Positions 45,182-53,622 of a DNA stretch of 64,000 nt are shown here, one piece after another. Numbering within the stretch: the first letter of the stretch is position 1; each line of letters opens with the position of its first letter. Location of the stretch: assembly GCF_015710575.1 (NCBI RefSeq), contig NZ_CP065373.1, positions 434,001 through 498,000 of the forward strand, written 5' to 3'. The notes under the pieces were generated by a model that was not told the DNA's origin, ran no database searches, and worked only from the letters and a program-made list of their open reading frames with translations. This DNA comes from Mycolicibacterium mengxianglii. Its GTDB lineage: Bacteria; Actinomycetota; Actinomycetes; Mycobacteriales; Mycobacteriaceae. Made by a program: the position numbers and the translations under genes.

Positions 45182-46123
45182 TCAGTCGGTGTGTTTCTGG
45201 TGCTTGCCGAAGGGCAGCACGTGAACGACGGCGACGACGACGGCGCCGACCACCAGCCCGATCACCGCCGAGGCTGCCGTGTTGGCCAGCCAGGCCAGCA
45301 CGCCGCCCACGCCCGCGACGTCGTGGACGTACTCCTCGGCGTGATGTACCAGGCCGTAGGGCCCGTGCCAGCCGAGCTCGTCAGTGCCGACGAGCAGGAT
45401 GTGCCCGCCGACCCACAACATCGCCACGGTGCCGATCAACGACAGGGCGGCCAGTAACTTCGGCATCGCGGTGACCAGGCCGCGGCCGATTTTCTGCACG
45501 AATTTCGAGGTGCGCCGGGCCAGATGCAGGCCGATGTCGTCCATTTTCACGATGCCGGCGACCACGCCGTACACCACCGCGGTGATGACCACGGCCACGA
45601 TCGCCAGAATGATCAACCGCGGCAAGAACGCCTGGTCGGCAACCTCGTTGAGCGCGATGACCATGATCTCGGCGGACAGGATGAAGTCGGTGCGGACCGC
45701 GCTGGACACCATGCTCTTCTCGGCGTCCGCCCCGCTCACAGCCACCGGCGCGGCGTCGGTGTCGTGTCCGCGAATGCGGCCCCACACCTTCTCGGCGCCC
45801 TCGAAGCACAGGTAGGTGGCGCCGAGCATCAGGATCGGGGTCAACAACCACGGGACGAACTGACTGAGCAGCAGTGCCGCCGGCAGGATGAACACCAGCT
45901 TGTTACGCAGCGAGCCGATCGCGATGCGCTTGATGATGGGCAGCTCGCGGGCCGGCTCGATGCCCTGGACGTACTGCGGGGTGACGGCGGTGTCGTCGAT
46001 CACCACACCTGCGGCCTTGGCTGTCGCGCGCCCGGTCGCGGCGCCGATGTCGTCGATGGAGGCCGCCGCCATCCTGGCGATCACCGCAACATCGTCGAGA
46101 AGTCCGAACAGGCCGGCGCTCAC
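45182..46123 (-). CDS. DUF808 family membrane protein (YedI-like)
   Basis: A 313-residue protein with about seven hydrophobic segments, opening SAGLFGLLDDVAVIARMAAA, the DUF808 signature, followed by DDIGAATGRATAKAAGVVID. Start GTG 46123. Function unknown; the family is widespread in actinobacteria and enterobacteria. Stop abuts the stop of the convergent lysG-like gene. Confidence 0.88.
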   Translation of the reverse strand: MSAGLFGLLDDVAVIARMAAASIDDIGAATGRATAKAAGVVIDDTAVTPQYVQGIEPARELPIIKRIAIGSLRNKLVFILPAALLLSQFVPWLLTPILMLGATYLCFEGAEKVWGRIRGHDTDAAPVAVSGADAEKSMVSSAVRTDFILSAEIMVIALNEVADQAFLPRLIILAIVAVVITAVVYGVVAGIVKMDDIGLHLARRTSKFVQKIGRGLVTAMPKLLAALSLIGTVAMLWVGGHILLVGTDELGWHGPYGLVHHAEEYVHDVAGVGGVLAWLANTAASAVIGLVVGAVVVAVVHVLPFGKHQKHTD

Positions 46124-46222
46124 TGCGTCTTCCTCATGACACGTAGGCTACCGGCCGCATCTGGCTGACCGGCGGCTCCATTCCGCCACGGCGGGTAGAC
46201 AGTTCTCCTAGTGTGTCTACAC

Positions 46223-48412
46223 ATGTCGATTGCGCCGGCCGAGGCAACGCAGCGAGTCACCTACTGTCGAATCTGCGAGCCGATGTGCGGACTGATCGCC
46301 ACGGTGTCCGACGGCCGACTGGTGTCCTTGCGCCCGGACCAAGACCACCCGTTGTCCCGGGGCCGGGCGTGCCCCAAAGGCATCGCCTTCACCGACATCC
46401 AGAACGATCCGGACCGGGTGCTGGAACCGCTTCGCAAGCGTGCGGACGGCACCTTCGACAAAGTCAGCTGGGACGTCGCGCTCGCCGACATCGCGGCCCG
46501 CCTGGGCGCCGTCATCACCGCGCACGGCGGCCAGAGTGTCGGCCAGTACTTCGGCAACCCCGCTGCATTCGGATATGCCACCAGCCTGTGGCCGGGCGTG
46601 TTCATGGCGCGCATCGGATCGCGGCACCTGTATTCGGCGGGCTCACAAGACATCAACAGCCGCTTCGTCGCCAGCAAGTTGCTCTACGGTGCCGCCAGCC
46701 AACTTCCGTTCCCGGATCTGCCCCGCACCCACTTCCTGCTGATGCTGGGCGCCAATCCTCTTGTCTCGCATGGCAGCGCGCTGCGCGCACCCCGCATCAA
46801 AGACGATCTGGCCGACATCGTGCGCCGTGGCGGTCGGGTCGTCGTCATCGACCCCCGGCGCACCGAAACTGCCCGGCTGTACGAGCATCTGCCGATCACA
46901 CCGGATTCCGACGCCTGGCTGCTGCTGTCGATGCTGCACGTCATCTTCGACGAAGACCTACACGACACGAATGCCATTGCGGCCCAAGCGAGCGGGGCGG
47001 CCGGGTTACGCGCGTTGTGCGCCGGTTTCCCTCCTGAAGTGGCGGCGCCCCGCACCGGCATCGACGCCGACGCCATCCGCGGGCTGGCCCGTGATTTCGC
47101 TGCTGCGCCTTCGGCTTCGGCGTATGGGCGAACGGGCGCCTGTCTGGGCCGGCACGGCACCCTGGTGAGTTTTCTGCTCGACGCGCTGACGCTGGTCACC
47201 GGTAATCTCGACCGTCCCGGCGGCACGCTGATGTCGCACCCCGTCATCCCGCTGGAGGCCATGGGGGAGCGTCTCGGCAGCTTCAGCTACGACACCATGC
47301 GCTCGCGGGTCGGTGACCTGCCTGATGTCAACGGCACCTTTCCGGCCGCGGTGATGGCCGACGAGATCAGCACCCCCGGACCCGGCCAGATGCGCGCGCT
47401 GTTCATCATCGCCGGAAATCCGGTGCTGTCGGTGCCCAACAGCGCCGCGTTGGAATCCGCTCTGCGCCAACTCGACCTGTTCGTCGCGTTCGACCTGTAC
47501 GTCAACGAGACGAACCGGCACGCAGACTACATCCTGCCGGGCACCACGATGCTCGAACGCGATGATCTGCCCATCGCGTTCGCCGCGTGCTCGCCCACCT
47601 TGTTCGCCCAGTCCACCGAGGCGGTACTGCAGCCCTACGGCCAGGCGCGGCAGGAGTGGCAGGTTTATGCCGAGATCGCCCGCCGGATGGGGCTCTCGCT
47701 GTTCGCCACCGGACCGCTGGAACGGCTCAACCGGGGGCTGGCGTGGCTGGAACGGCGCGGAGTGCTCCGGGTGACTCCGCAGGCGATGATGGGCCTGCTA
47801 CTGCGGGCAGGGCCCTATGGGGACCGCTTCGGGCTGCGCCGCTCGGGGTTGAACCTGCGCAAACTGCGCGCCCACCCACACGGCGTCGTGCTCGCCGACC
47901 ATGCGCCCACGGGCGTGCTCGGCGATGTGGTGCGGCTACCGGGCGGCAAGGTGTGTCTGGATCCCGCGGAGATCGTCGCCGACGTGAAACGACTTGACGG
48001 TCATGCCGACCGGGATCCCGCTTTCCCGTTGCTGCTCATCGGGATTCGTGAAATGCGGTCGCAGAACAGCTGGATGCACAACAGCCCGACCCTGATGAAG
48101 GGCGATCGACAGCACCGGGCCCGGATCAACCCTGCCGACGCCGCAGCCGCAGGTATCACGGGCGAACGAGTGCGAATCGTCTCGGCTCAGGGTGCGATCG
48201 AGACGGGTGTACTGATCACCGACGAGGTGGTCTTGGGCACGATCGCCGTGCCGCAGGGGTGGGGACACCGGGGTGGGGGCTGGCAGCTGGCGAACGCCGT
48301 ACCGGGTGCCAACGTCAACGAGCTGACTTCGAACCGACCCGAAGACCTCGAACGTCTCGCCGGGATGTCGGTACTCAACGGCGTTCCGGTGCGCCTCGAA
48401 CCCGCTGGTTGA
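46223..48412 (+). CDS. Molybdopterin oxidoreductase (Mo-bis-PGD family, Rv0197-like)
   Basis: A 729-residue oxidoreductase. The N-terminal 4Fe-4S domain has CRICEPMC and ACPKG; the Mo/bis-MGD domains run from about residue 55 to 560 (GANPLVSHGSALR, VVVIDPRRTETA, RTGACLGRHGT) and the C-terminal cofactor-binding domain begins near 610 (REMRSQNSWMHN). At the place where formate dehydrogenases have the Mo-ligating Cys or Sec, the sequence reads LYSAGSQDINS, so the ligand may be Asp or Ser. No twin-arginine signal is seen; probably cytoplasmic. Substrate unknown. ATG 46223 is preferred to GTG 46211. Confidence 0.85.
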   Translation: MSIAPAEATQRVTYCRICEPMCGLIATVSDGRLVSLRPDQDHPLSRGRACPKGIAFTDIQNDPDRVLEPLRKRADGTFDKVSWDVALADIAARLGAVITAHGGQSVGQYFGNPAAFGYATSLWPGVFMARIGSRHLYSAGSQDINSRFVASKLLYGAASQLPFPDLPRTHFLLMLGANPLVSHGSALRAPRIKDDLADIVRRGGRVVVIDPRRTETARLYEHLPITPDSDAWLLLSMLHVIFDEDLHDTNAIAAQASGAAGLRALCAGFPPEVAAPRTGIDADAIRGLARDFAAAPSASAYGRTGACLGRHGTLVSFLLDALTLVTGNLDRPGGTLMSHPVIPLEAMGERLGSFSYDTMRSRVGDLPDVNGTFPAAVMADEISTPGPGQMRALFIIAGNPVLSVPNSAALESALRQLDLFVAFDLYVNETNRHADYILPGTTMLERDDLPIAFAACSPTLFAQSTEAVLQPYGQARQEWQVYAEIARRMGLSLFATGPLERLNRGLAWLERRGVLRVTPQAMMGLLLRAGPYGDRFGLRRSGLNLRKLRAHPHGVVLADHAPTGVLGDVVRLPGGKVCLDPAEIVADVKRLDGHADRDPAFPLLLIGIREMRSQNSWMHNSPTLMKGDRQHRARINPADAAAAGITGERVRIVSAQGAIETGVLITDEVVLGTIAVPQGWGHRGGGWQLANAVPGANVNELTSNRPEDLERLAGMSVLNGVPVRLEPAG

Positions 48413-48413
48413 G

Positions 48414-49487
48414 TCACGGCTCTCGGCGCGACGAGATCAGCCCGTCAGAAATGCTGCGGCGCAGCAGGTCAACCGCCGACCGTCGGCGTAGCGGGGCGCT
48501 GTCGGTGTGGGCCCGCGCGGCAATCCCGTCGAGTACATCGGCCAGGGCTTCGGTCGACGACCAGGTGGGCTTCCACTGCAATTCCGTGCGCGCCCGGGTG
48601 CAATCCAGCAGCGGGACCGAGAACGCCATGTCGAGCCAGCCACGATCCACAGGTTGCAGTCGCAGCCGCCAGCTCAGGTCCACCAGCCGGCCCAGTGCCG
48701 ACGAGGGGAGATGCACCGCTCGTGCGTGCAGCGCGTGGGCGACGTCGTCGCGATTCACCGGGGGTTCGGCGGCCAGGTTGAATGGGCCGACCGCCCGTCG
48801 CTCGATCATCCGCGCGAGTCCGTCGGCGACGTCGTCGGCGTGGATCAGCGGAATACACAGGCTGTGGTCCAGCGGTAACAGCGGGAGCAGGGGAACCAGG
48901 CGCATCGGCACGTAGGCGGGCAACGAGTACCGCATCAGTCCGCTGGCGGCGGCCCGTTGGACGATGAATCCAGGCCGGGCCCGCGCGATGGGGACCGCGT
49001 TGTCACCGTGCTGGCGTTCGTACCGGTCGAGCATCGCCTCCGCCGCCGACTTGTGCCGACTGTACGGCGACGTCGGTATCCCCGCCGTCGACCACGATTC
49101 GTCGACGCGGTGGCAGTACCGACCTGCGGCATAGGTGCCCACCGACGACATGTGCACCAACTGGCCGACCCCGCAGTGGTGCGCGGCGTCCAGCACGGCT
49201 TTGGTCCCGCCGAGCGCGAGCTGGCGGAGGTAGTCGATGTTGTGGGTCGGCTGGAAACCCCATGCCAGGTGGACAACAGCATCGGCGCCCTCGAACAGGC
49301 GCTCGAGCTCTGCGGTCGCGGTGAGTGCGGCCAAGTCCAGGGACTGCCAGTCAACGTGCTGGTAGACACCCTCGGGCGGAGGAGGCCGCCGGACGATGCC
49401 GACGAGTTCGTGGCCACCGGCTGCGGTCAGCGTGTGCAGCAGCGCGGTTCCTACATTGCCACTGGCGCCGGTGATCACGATGCGCAT
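48414..49487 (-). CDS. NAD-dependent epimerase/dehydratase (extended SDR)
   Basis: A 357-residue extended SDR. The cofactor motif TGASGNVG is at residues 6-13 and VVHLAWG near 69; SSVGTY carries the catalytic Ser, with the catalytic Tyr and Lys in SPYSRHKSAAE. It faces the molybdopterin oxidoreductase tail-to-tail. Typical substrates are nucleotide sugars or steroid-like ketones; none can be chosen. Confidence 0.85.
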   Translation of the reverse strand: MRIVITGASGNVGTALLHTLTAAGGHELVGIVRRPPPPEGVYQHVDWQSLDLAALTATAELERLFEGADAVVHLAWGFQPTHNIDYLRQLALGGTKAVLDAAHHCGVGQLVHMSSVGTYAAGRYCHRVDESWSTAGIPTSPYSRHKSAAEAMLDRYERQHGDNAVPIARARPGFIVQRAAASGLMRYSLPAYVPMRLVPLLPLLPLDHSLCIPLIHADDVADGLARMIERRAVGPFNLAAEPPVNRDDVAHALHARAVHLPSSALGRLVDLSWRLRLQPVDRGWLDMAFSVPLLDCTRARTELQWKPTWSSTEALADVLDGIAARAHTDSAPLRRRSAVDLLRRSISDGLISSRREP

Positions 49488-49548
49488 GGGACAGGGCTAC
49501 CCACCCCGTACGCACGTGAACCGGGTGCGGATCAGATCCGCGTGGTGC

Positions 49549-49626
49549 TCAGATCGTGTCGAGCTGTGCGGCGGCCTTGTTGCGACCCTTGACGAGGAAT
49601 GCGAGCCAGCGAACGTCGATCAACAT
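49549..49626 (-). CDS. Possible 25-residue protein downstream of the STAS gene
   Basis: A short frame starting ATG 49626 with AAAGGA 9 nt upstream, 17 bp after the STAS gene stop, same strand. The product opens MLIDVRWLAFLV and ends with a basic then polar tail (KGRNKAAAQLDTI), so it could be a small membrane-associated peptide. It is below normal gene-calling limits. Real expression is unproven; a chance frame is possible. Confidence 0.4.
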   Translation of the reverse strand: MLIDVRWLAFLVKGRNKAAAQLDTI

Positions 49627-49643
49627 GAGTGAGAATCCTTTAC

Positions 49644-50057
49644 TTAGGCGGACTTGGCGAGCATGGGCAGGAGCTGACGACGTTCGGTCATCGCATCCGA
49701 GAAGCAGTGCAGCGCATCGGGAACCGATGACGCGGTGGGGAAGTCGCCCTCCAGTTCCCAGGAGACCGTCTCGCTGGGAACCAGCAGCCATTCGTCGGCG
49801 GTCCGGCGGCAGGCCTCGTCGACGGCGGTCAACAGGGCCGTCGCGATGGGCGCGAACGACGCCACCCCGCTGAGATCGAGAATGAACGGCTTCTCCCTGA
49901 TGATGGACCGGGTGACGTGGCGAATGAGCAGGTCGACATTGTTGCTGTCGATGTCACCCACCACTGTCACCACCGTCGCGAGCTGCCGGCACTGGGAACG
50001 CACCTGTGCGCCAGCGAATTCGACAACCGGATTGCCATAGCGGAAAGCAGTGGCCAT
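49644..50057 (-). CDS. STAS-domain protein (anti-anti-sigma factor-like)
   Basis: A 137-residue STAS protein. VVTVVGDIDSNNVDLLIRHV is the first strand and helix; DLSGVASFAPIATALL holds the usual phosphorylation-site region. The C-terminal part (after about residue 95) is an extra segment. Family members bind anti-sigma kinases or act in stress signalling. It is isolated except for the 25-codon frame downstream; direct repeats of AGTAAGGAC lie upstream. Confidence 0.82.
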   Translation of the reverse strand: MATAFRYGNPVVEFAGAQVRSQCRQLATVVTVVGDIDSNNVDLLIRHVTRSIIREKPFILDLSGVASFAPIATALLTAVDEACRRTADEWLLVPSETVSWELEGDFPTASSVPDALHCFSDAMTERRQLLPMLAKSA

Positions 50058-50162
50058 GTGACGGCTCCCATCGGGACTCGGTGAATCAACTTCACGTGTC
50101 TTTGACAGTAAGGACCGTTTGTAAGGCCCCGGGGAGTAAGGACTAACGCTTCACTAAGAACT

Positions 50163-51368
50163 TCAGCGCTTGAACTGCGCGCCGCCGTAGTTCTCCCATG
50201 GTGAATAGTCGGCGATCAGCTCTTCCTGCGGCGGGCGCTGTCCCTCCGGCACGTGCTGGAGGTTGATCCGGATGCGGTACCAGATGGAACTGGGCCCCCG
50301 CATGCCGTCGACCAGAACATCTATCGGCTGCAGCCGCTCGGCCACCGTCGGATACCGCGCCTTCCACGTGTCCAATGCCGCCATCGCCTCGTCCTTGGTC
50401 TTGGTGCGGGCGATCTCGATGAGGGGCATCTTGCGGGCACCCTTGGGCGCCTTTTCCGGCGGGCCCAGCTCTTCGGCCAGCGTCAGCAAGGCGGTCAGAT
50501 CCCCTGGCGAGTCATCCATCCCCGCCCAGGGATCGCCGATCTCGGCGAACCGGTCCGGCACGGTGGCGACGGTGAACTCCTCGGGCCGGCAGCCAGGGAC
50601 CTCGGCCCAGTGCAGCGGCGTCGAGACCCGGGCGTCGGGGCGTGAACGCACGGAGTAGGCCGACGCCACGGTGCGGTCCTTGGCGTTCTGGTTGAAGTCG
50701 ACGAACACGCCTTCGCGTTCTTCCTTCCACCATCGGCTGGTGGCGAGGTGCGGCGCACGCTGTTCTACCGCCCGGGCCACCGTCTCGGCGGCCAGGCGCA
50801 CCTGTTTGTAGGGCCACTGCGGGTGGATGCGCGCATAGATGTGAAAGCCCCGCGATCCGGAGGTCTTGGGCCACGGCGTCAACCCGTGATCTTCGAGGAC
50901 CTCCTTAACGACCAGCGCCACGTCGATGATCTGCGGCCAGGTCACGCCGGGCATCGGGTCCAGGTCGACGCGCAGTTCATCGGGGTGGTCCAGGTCTCCG
51001 GAGCGCACGGGGTGCGGATTGAGGTCCACGCAACCGAGGTTGACCGCCCACGCCAGGCCGGCCGCGTCGTGCAGTACCGCCTCTCTCGCCGAGGTGCCCG
51101 AGGCGTATTTCAGTTCGGCGACGTCGATCCAGTCGGGGCGGTTCTCCGGTGCCCGTTTCTGGAAGACCGCCTCTTCGGTGATGCCCTTGACGAACCGTTT
51201 GAGGATCATCGGCCGGTCATAGACACCACGCAGCGCCCCGTCGGCAACGGCCAGGTAGTAGTGGATCAAGTCCAGCTTGGTCACCGAGGCCTCCGGGAAA
51301 ACCACCTTGTCCGGGTTCGTGACGGCGACCGCGCGGCCGGCCACCTCCAGTGACTGTGGGCGGGCCAT
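50163..51368 (-). CDS. LigD-like primase-polymerase (PolD2-type)
   Basis: A 401-residue stand-alone archaeo-eukaryotic primase-type polymerase like mycobacterial PolD proteins (Rv0269c/PolD2). Catalytic acids are in LRVDLDPMPG; SGSRGFHIYARI and TVASAYSVRSRPDARVSTPL are nucleotide-binding segments of the LigD polymerase family. ATG 51368 (MARPQSLEV) is preferred to the upstream 51398. Probable role in gap filling during DNA repair. It is divergent from fadD2, as in M. tuberculosis. Confidence 0.88.
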   Translation of the reverse strand: MARPQSLEVAGRAVAVTNPDKVVFPEASVTKLDLIHYYLAVADGALRGVYDRPMILKRFVKGITEEAVFQKRAPENRPDWIDVAELKYASGTSAREAVLHDAAGLAWAVNLGCVDLNPHPVRSGDLDHPDELRVDLDPMPGVTWPQIIDVALVVKEVLEDHGLTPWPKTSGSRGFHIYARIHPQWPYKQVRLAAETVARAVEQRAPHLATSRWWKEEREGVFVDFNQNAKDRTVASAYSVRSRPDARVSTPLHWAEVPGCRPEEFTVATVPDRFAEIGDPWAGMDDSPGDLTALLTLAEELGPPEKAPKGARKMPLIEIARTKTKDEAMAALDTWKARYPTVAERLQPIDVLVDGMRGPSSIWYRIRINLQHVPEGQRPPQEELIADYSPWENYGGAQFKR

Positions 51369-51433
51369 GAGCTCATGGTAATTGCGTCGTAGTTTCAAAC
51401 CGGGATGCGACGGCAGTCACATAAGGTGTGGCC

Positions 51434-53119
51434 ATGCCTAACCTCACTGACCTCCCGTTCCAGGCGGCAGCCAAAGTCCAGCAACTGGCTGAGCGTGGTT
51501 CGGCCGAGTTGCATTACGCGCGCAAGATGTTCGAGGCCGGGGCACTCAAGCTCGATCCGCAGATCATGATCACGATGCTGGCCGACATCCGCCGCTGGGG
51601 TGAGTTCGGCATGATCCCGGCGCTCAATGCCCGCCGGTCCCCGGGCCGCACCGCCATCATCGACGACGACGGCGAGATCACGTTCAAGGAACTCGACGAG
51701 GCCGCGCACGCGGTGGCCAACGGCCTGCTGGCCAAGGGGGTCAAGGGTGGCGACGGGGTGGCCCTGCTCATCCGCAACCACCGTTGGTTCCTGATCGCAC
51801 TGTATGGCGCCGCGCGTGTCGGTGCGCGGTTGATCCTGCTCAACAGCGAGTTCTCCGGCCCGCAGATCAAAGAGGTCTCCGAGCGCGAGGGCGCCAAGGT
51901 CATCATCTACGACGACGAGTACACCTCCGCCGTCGCGGCATCCGAACCACCGCTGGGCAAACTGCGGGCGCTGGCCACCAACCCCGACAGTGACGAACCG
52001 TCGGGGTCCGCGGATGAGACGTTGACGGACCTGATCGCGCGCAACGCGAAGACTCCGGCGCCCAAGGCGACCCAGCACTCCAAGATCATCATCCTGACCA
52101 GCGGCACCACCGGCACCCCCAAGGGAGCCAATCGCAGCACCCCACCGTCACTGGCGCCGGTCGGCGGGGTGCTCTCGCATGTGCCGTTCAAAGCGGGGGA
52201 AGTGACCTCGCTGCCCGCACCGATGTTCCACGCCCTGGGCTTCCTGCACGCCACCATCGCAATGATGCTGGGCTGCACCCTGGTGCTGCGCCGCAAGTTC
52301 AAGCCGGCGACGGTGTTGGCGGACCTCGAGAAGTACCAGGTCACAGCGATCGTCGTGGTACCGGTGATGCTGTCACGTCTGCTCGACGAGCTGGAGAAGA
52401 CCGAACCGAAACCCGACCTGTCCAAGCTGCGGATCGTGTTCGTCTCCGGCTCTCAGCTGGGCGCCGAGCTCGCCACCCGCGCCTTGAAGGATCTGGGCCC
52501 GGTGGTCTACAACCTGTACGGCTCCACCGAAATCGCGTTCGCCTCGATCGCCCGCCCCGAGGACCTGCAGAAGAACCCGTCGACCGTCGGCCCGGTGGTC
52601 AAGGGCATCACGGTCAAGCTGCTCGACGACAACGGCAACGAAGTGCCCCGCGGCGAGGTCGGCCGGATCTTCGTGCGGAACACCTTCCCGTTCGAGGGCT
52701 ACACCGGTGGCGGCGGGAAGGCCATCATCGACGGGATGATGTCCTCCGGTGACGTCGGCTACTTCGATGAGCACGGATTGCTCTACGTGAGCGGCCGCGA
52801 TGACGAGATGATCGTCTGCGGTGGGGAGAACGTGTTCCCGGCTGAGGTCGAGGACCTGATCAGCGGGCATCCCGAGGTGGTCGAGGCCACCGCGATCGGC
52901 GTCGAGGACAAGGAGTGGGGACACCGGCTACGGGCCTTCGTCGTCAAGATCGAGGGCGCCAGCGTCGACGAAGACGCCATCAAGCGGTACGTGAAGGAAA
53001 ATCTGGCCCGCTACAAGGTGCCCCGCGAGGTGGTCTTTCTGGAGGAGTTGCCCCGCAACCCCACCGGCAAGATCCTCAAGCGCGAACTGAAGGACATGAC
53101 CGTCGGCGGGGCGGAATAG
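51434..53119 (+). CDS. fadD2: Fatty-acid-CoA ligase FadD2
   Basis: A 561-residue adenylate-forming enzyme. The P-loop ILTSGTTGTPKGA near residue 218, YGSTEIAF near 357, SGDVGYFDEHG near 437 and the lysine-containing NPTGKILKREL at the C-terminus are complete. The position beside polD2 and fadE6 matches Rv0270. Activates fatty acids to acyl-CoA, feeding the neighbouring dehydrogenase. ATG 51434 is preferred to GTG 51428. Confidence 0.9.
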   Translation: MPNLTDLPFQAAAKVQQLAERGSAELHYARKMFEAGALKLDPQIMITMLADIRRWGEFGMIPALNARRSPGRTAIIDDDGEITFKELDEAAHAVANGLLAKGVKGGDGVALLIRNHRWFLIALYGAARVGARLILLNSEFSGPQIKEVSEREGAKVIIYDDEYTSAVAASEPPLGKLRALATNPDSDEPSGSADETLTDLIARNAKTPAPKATQHSKIIILTSGTTGTPKGANRSTPPSLAPVGGVLSHVPFKAGEVTSLPAPMFHALGFLHATIAMMLGCTLVLRRKFKPATVLADLEKYQVTAIVVVPVMLSRLLDELEKTEPKPDLSKLRIVFVSGSQLGAELATRALKDLGPVVYNLYGSTEIAFASIARPEDLQKNPSTVGPVVKGITVKLLDDNGNEVPRGEVGRIFVRNTFPFEGYTGGGGKAIIDGMMSSGDVGYFDEHGLLYVSGRDDEMIVCGGENVFPAEVEDLISGHPEVVEATAIGVEDKEWGHRLRAFVVKIEGASVDEDAIKRYVKENLARYKVPREVVFLEELPRNPTGKILKRELKDMTVGGAE

Positions 53120-53622
53120 TCGCCGCGCGCACCTACCTGCCTGGCATGGTCGAAAAGGGTTGGGGCAGAGCGATTCAGATCGCCAGCGACTCGGCGTTGG
53201 TGACGCCGACGGAGATGATCCACTACGGGGTGTCGAAGACTGCACTGCTGGCGGTGACACGTGGCTTCGCCAAGGATGCGGCGGGCACCGGCGTGACGGT
53301 CAACTCGGTGATCGCCGGCCCCACCCATACCGCGGGCGTGGAGGACTTCGTCTACCAGTTGGTCGACAAGTCCATGCCGTGGGATGCGGCCCAGCGCGAG
53401 TTCATGAAACTGCACCGGCCGCAATCACTTCTGCAGCGCCTCATCGAGCCAGAAGAGATCGCCAACATGGTGGTGTATCTCGCCTCGCCGCTGGCGTCAG
53501 CGACGACAGGTGGCGCACTGCGAGTCGACGGCGGTTACGTCGACTCGCAGTGCCCTAGATATCCAGTCCGGCTACCGAGGCCTACGGGTCGCGGGGGAGC
53601 CCGAGCAGCCGCTCGGCGATGA
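53119..53622 (+). pseudogene. Short-chain dehydrogenase 3' remnant
   Basis: Starting directly at the fadD2 stop, this frame gives the second half of a classical SDR: WGRAIQIASDSALV (catalytic Ser), YGVSKTALLAVTRG (catalytic Tyr and Lys), GVTVNSVIAGPTHT and GGALRVDGGYVDS at the C-terminus. The Rossmann N-terminal half (GxxxGxG) is absent, so it cannot be functional. The last codons run antisense into fadE6. A deletion next to fadD2 is the simplest cause. Confidence 0.75.
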
